Below are positions 6,802 to 9,022 of a stretch of DNA of 9,022 nucleotides, piece after piece (position 1 is the stretch's first letter; each line of letters opens with the position of its first letter). Position numbers and translations under genes: made by a program. The stretch is from Anaerolineales bacterium. GTDB taxonomy: Bacteria; Chloroflexota; Anaerolineae; Anaerolineales; E44-bin32. The stretch is from NCBI GenBank assembly GCA_030606845.1, contig JAUWFP010000072.1:1-9022 (forward strand), given 5' to 3'. Under the pieces are notes generated by a model. It was not told the origin of the DNA. It was given only the letters and a program-made list of their open reading frames with translations, and searched no databases.

Positions 6802-8412
6802 TCAGGCTGCAGGGGCATCTTCAGGGCGGCGCAGGAATTGGATCAAAGCCAGAGGCAACGTGCGAATCTCTTTTATCCCGAGCAGATAAGCCGTTCCAAA
6901 ATAAACGACCGACCCGATCAATCCACCGCCCAGGAGCAGAAGCAAGGGTCCTGGGTGAAGAAAGCGATCGAGAAGCAAAACGGTGGCGCCCATTGCCAGC
7001 GCGGCGATGGTGGCTTTTCCTGCATCGATGAGGATACGGCGGGCATCTATAATATGCCAGCGGCGATGAAGGATCGTTAACCCGATCAGCGCCTCGATGC
7101 CAACGGCGATCCCGTTCGCAAGCGCTAGGCCGCCATGTTCGAGACCGCCCTGCGTAAGCGGCCGCGAGAGGGTGATCGCCAATCCGATATTAAGTGTGGT
7201 TGTGAAGAATGAGACCAGGAGCGGAGTGAGTGTATCCTTCTGGGCGGCAAAAGCACGGACGACGACTTCAAGCATGGATTGGCTGATGAGTGCCAGCGCG
7301 TAGAACTGTAGAGCGAAGAAAACCAAGTTTGTGCTTTCGGCTGTGAATTCACCCCCCTCGAAAAGGACCTGAATTACTGGACGACCAAGGACGATCAGGC
7401 CTACAGCTGCTGGAATGGCGAGCGTGAGAATGGCTCGTAAAGCTCCGCTGATAGCTGCTCGCTGAGCCTTGAATTCCCCTCTCGCGGCGAGGACGGCGAG
7501 CGTGGGGAAGACGGCTATGCCGATCGCCGTACCGATGAGAGTCCAGGGTGTGTTCATCAGCTGAAAGGCGTAGCGAAGGGAGGAAACTCGCCCTTCGCCA
7601 AGGCCTGACCCCAGGTTGGAATTTATCCAATCGATGCTGGCGCGGGCCATGAGCAAGTCAATCACACGCGGCGCCATGAGAATGGCAACGCGTTGCAGCG
7701 CCGGGTTGTTCCATCCGAGCATCAACCGCGGCTGTATTCGATTGCGGACCAGACCAGGAACCTGGACGAGCAGGTGGAGTGTGGCGCCGATCACCGCTCC
7801 CCACGCCAGACCGAAGATCCCCAGACTAGGTTCCAGGACCAGCGCTCCAAAGATGATGCCCAGGCTGTACATCGACGGTGCCAGCGCGGGCAGCAAGAAG
7901 TGCTGGTGGGCGTGCAGCGCCCCGGTGAGGATGCTGCTGACCGCGAAGATAATTGTCGAAACGAGCAGGATGCGCATAATCTGCGCAGTTAGCAGCTGGA
8001 TCTCGGCGGGAAAGTGGGGTCCAATCCCCCAGGGGGCGGTTACGAGGGTTGGTGCAAAGAACGCAAGCAGAACTGCGGCTATACCGGTCAAGAGGAGAAT
8101 CGTCGTGATAACCTGACCTACCAGGTTATTCGCCTCATCCGACCGCTCTTTGCCGAGTAGCTCGGTGTAAATGGGAATGAAGGCGAAGGCGAGCGCCCCG
8201 CCGGCGAGCATGGTGAAGAGCAGTTCAGGAATGCCATTCGCGGCCGAATATGCATCGAGGGCTGCGGAAGTACCAAACTTACCGGCGACAATGCGCTGGC
8301 GGATCAGCCCAATCACGATCGAGGCTGACAGCCCGGCCATCACAACCAGGGTAGAACGGGCAATGCGCGTCGAGCGTGCGTTCACTTCGGGTGCAGCTGC
8401 TTGGGTCATCAT
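6802..8412 (-). CDS. murJ: MurJ/MviN-family membrane protein (lipid II flippase family, atypical cavity residues)
   Basis: This 536-residue polytopic membrane protein of the MOP/MviN family has the expected length and about 14 hydrophobic segments. The family moves lipid II across the membrane for peptidoglycan synthesis. Recognisable segments are GLIRQRIVAGKFGTSAALDA (35-54), IPELLFTMLAGGALAFAFIP (61-80), ILTGALHAHQHFLLPALAP (161-179), YAFQLMNTP (281-289) followed by IGTAIGIAVFPTL (293-305), and VIQVLFEGGEFT (346-357). Ungapped alignment to remembered E. coli MurJ keeps Arg24 (here R38) and Asp39 (D53). It replaces Arg18 by I32, Lys46 by G60, Arg52 by F66, Glu57 by G71 and Arg270 by Q284. 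Lipid II flipping is thus likely by family but not assured. Two ATGs stand in tandem at the start, and 8412 is used. No Shine-Dalgarno is visible in the 11-nt gap after the upstream TPR gene, which suggests coupled or leaderless-like initiation. Confidence 0.85.
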   Translation of the reverse strand: MMTQAAAPEVNARSTRIARSTLVVMAGLSASIVIGLIRQRIVAGKFGTSAALDAYSAANGIPELLFTMLAGGALAFAFIPIYTELLGKERSDEANNLVGQVITTILLLTGIAAVLLAFFAPTLVTAPWGIGPHFPAEIQLLTAQIMRILLVSTIIFAVSSILTGALHAHQHFLLPALAPSMYSLGIIFGALVLEPSLGIFGLAWGAVIGATLHLLVQVPGLVRNRIQPRLMLGWNNPALQRVAILMAPRVIDLLMARASIDWINSNLGSGLGEGRVSSLRYAFQLMNTPWTLIGTAIGIAVFPTLAVLAARGEFKAQRAAISGALRAILTLAIPAAVGLIVLGRPVIQVLFEGGEFTAESTNLVFFALQFYALALISQSMLEVVVRAFAAQKDTLTPLLVSFFTTTLNIGLAITLSRPLTQGGLEHGGLALANGIAVGIEALIGLTILHRRWHIIDARRILIDAGKATIAALAMGATVLLLDRFLHPGPLLLLLGGGLIGSVVYFGTAYLLGIKEIRTLPLALIQFLRRPEDAPAA

Positions 8413-8423
8413 AGGGTTTTATT

Positions 8424-9022
8424 TTAGGAGATTACACCGAGACGCCTGAGCTGTGCAAGCGCCGGCTCCCAGTCAGGATGCCATTTCAAAGCTCTCTCGA
8501 AATCTTCGATCGCACCGGCTACATCCCCCAGAGCCTCTCGCGCCAGAGCCCGCCAATAGAAGGTCTCTTCGACCGATGGCTCGCTCATGTTGTAAATGGT
8601 GAAGTCCGCCAGGCTGACTACATCATAGTAGCGACCGCTGTAATAGTATGCAAAGTATGGACCGGTCTGGTACCAGAGCATACGCCACGCTCGGTGTTCC
8701 GGGTCGCTGACGGCTAATTCAGCATCGATTTGGAAGGCTTCATCATAAGCAGCGGCGGCTCCGGCATATTCCTGCAGAGCTTTTAGTTTTGTGCCCCGGT
8801 TGAACCAGGCGAAAAACAGTGGGCGCCCTCTGAGCTGGAAAATCTCGTCGGAGGCAAGTTGGGCCGCGTACTGGAAATTGTAAGTCTCATCCACGTGCGG
8901 TCCGAGCAGCGCAAAAACTTCTACCTCTCGGTCGGGGGGATAGATGACGACGTAGGTGTTATTGAAGTGGCGCCAATAGAGCTCGAGTTTGTCGTAGTCG
9001 ACGGGAAGATCGGACATGATGT
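8424..9022 (-). CDS. C-terminal part of a TPR protein, probably the tail of a C39-like peptidase (5' end outside window)
   Basis: The frame is open to the window edge: an ATC codon (9018-9020) precedes the Met at 9017, so that Met is probably internal. Numbering from it, residues 8-31, with LELYWRHFNNTYVVIYPPDRE, resemble the last strands of the Peptidase_C39_2 domain seen in Chloroflexota C39-TPR proteins. That match is from memory and the catalytic residues would lie outside. Helical repeats follow. One TPR-like unit is FAWFNRGTKLKALQEYAGAA (69-88) with YDEAFQID. A Tyr-rich middle section contains YFAYYYSGRYYDVV. The last unit contains FYWRALAREALGDVAGAIED and ERALKWHPDWEPALAQL. No signal peptide can be judged. 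Stop is TAA at 8426-8424, 11 nt before murJ, so the two genes are probably one operon. The TPR call is firm, while the peptidase part is inference. Confidence 0.72.
   Translation of the reverse strand, partial: IMSDLPVDYDKLELYWRHFNNTYVVIYPPDREVEVFALLGPHVDETYNFQYAAQLASDEIFQLRGRPLFFAWFNRGTKLKALQEYAGAAAAYDEAFQIDAELAVSDPEHRAWRMLWYQTGPYFAYYYSGRYYDVVSLADFTIYNMSEPSVEETFYWRALAREALGDVAGAIEDFERALKWHPDWEPALAQLRRLGVIS

Noticed and set aside
8431..8458. Possible murJ promoter on the minus strand, TTGCAC with 16 bp to TGTAAT
   Set aside because: It lies inside the end of the upstream gene, the -10 box is poor, and the 11-nt gap makes co-transcription the simpler explanation.

Overview
The window looks like ordinary chromosome of a Chloroflexota bacterium, most likely Anaerolineae-like. 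This rests on remembered family resemblance: the lipoprotein start with a lipobox and then CAPAAT, the C39-peptidase/TPR protein beside a murJ-type gene, and the extended nucleoside permeases. No rRNA or other marker gene is present to prove it. All genes look intact except the two cut by the window edges. No tRNA, rRNA, CRISPR array, insertion sequence or phage gene was seen.

Layout. (1) Bases 2-835, + strand: 3' end of ftsK, the septal DNA translocase. (2) Bases 836-1038: a good extended -10 promoter and a leader of roughly 108 nt. (3) Bases 1039-6452, + strand: a complete four-gene ABC importer of the BMP/NupNOPQ (YufNOPQ) type, made of a BMP-family lipoprotein, a double-domain ATPase and two permeases. 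It probably imports nucleosides. A strong hairpin, a second hairpin and a second promoter lie between the lipoprotein gene and the ATPase gene, so the receptor and the transporter core may be transcribed partly separately. (4) Bases 6453-6801: a convergent intergenic region with a perfect 15-bp inverted repeat, probably a two-way terminator and possibly a dispersed repeat. (5) Bases 6802-8412, - strand: a MurJ/MviN-family membrane protein. By ungapped comparison with E. coli MurJ it lacks several of the charged residues known to be needed for lipid II flipping. (6) Bases 8424-9022, - strand: the C-terminal part of a TPR protein, probably the tail of a C39-like peptidase, 11 nt upstream of murJ and likely in the same operon.

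How the genes work together: the lipoprotein would capture a nucleoside outside the membrane and hand it to the two permeases, with ATP hydrolysis by the double ATPase driving uptake. The two minus-strand genes form a separate envelope-related unit. No undescribed system is evident. The points most worth checking are the altered MurJ cavity, the split control of the importer operon, the 15-bp palindrome, a possible disulfide in the lipoprotein and the three-helix N-terminal extension of the second permease.
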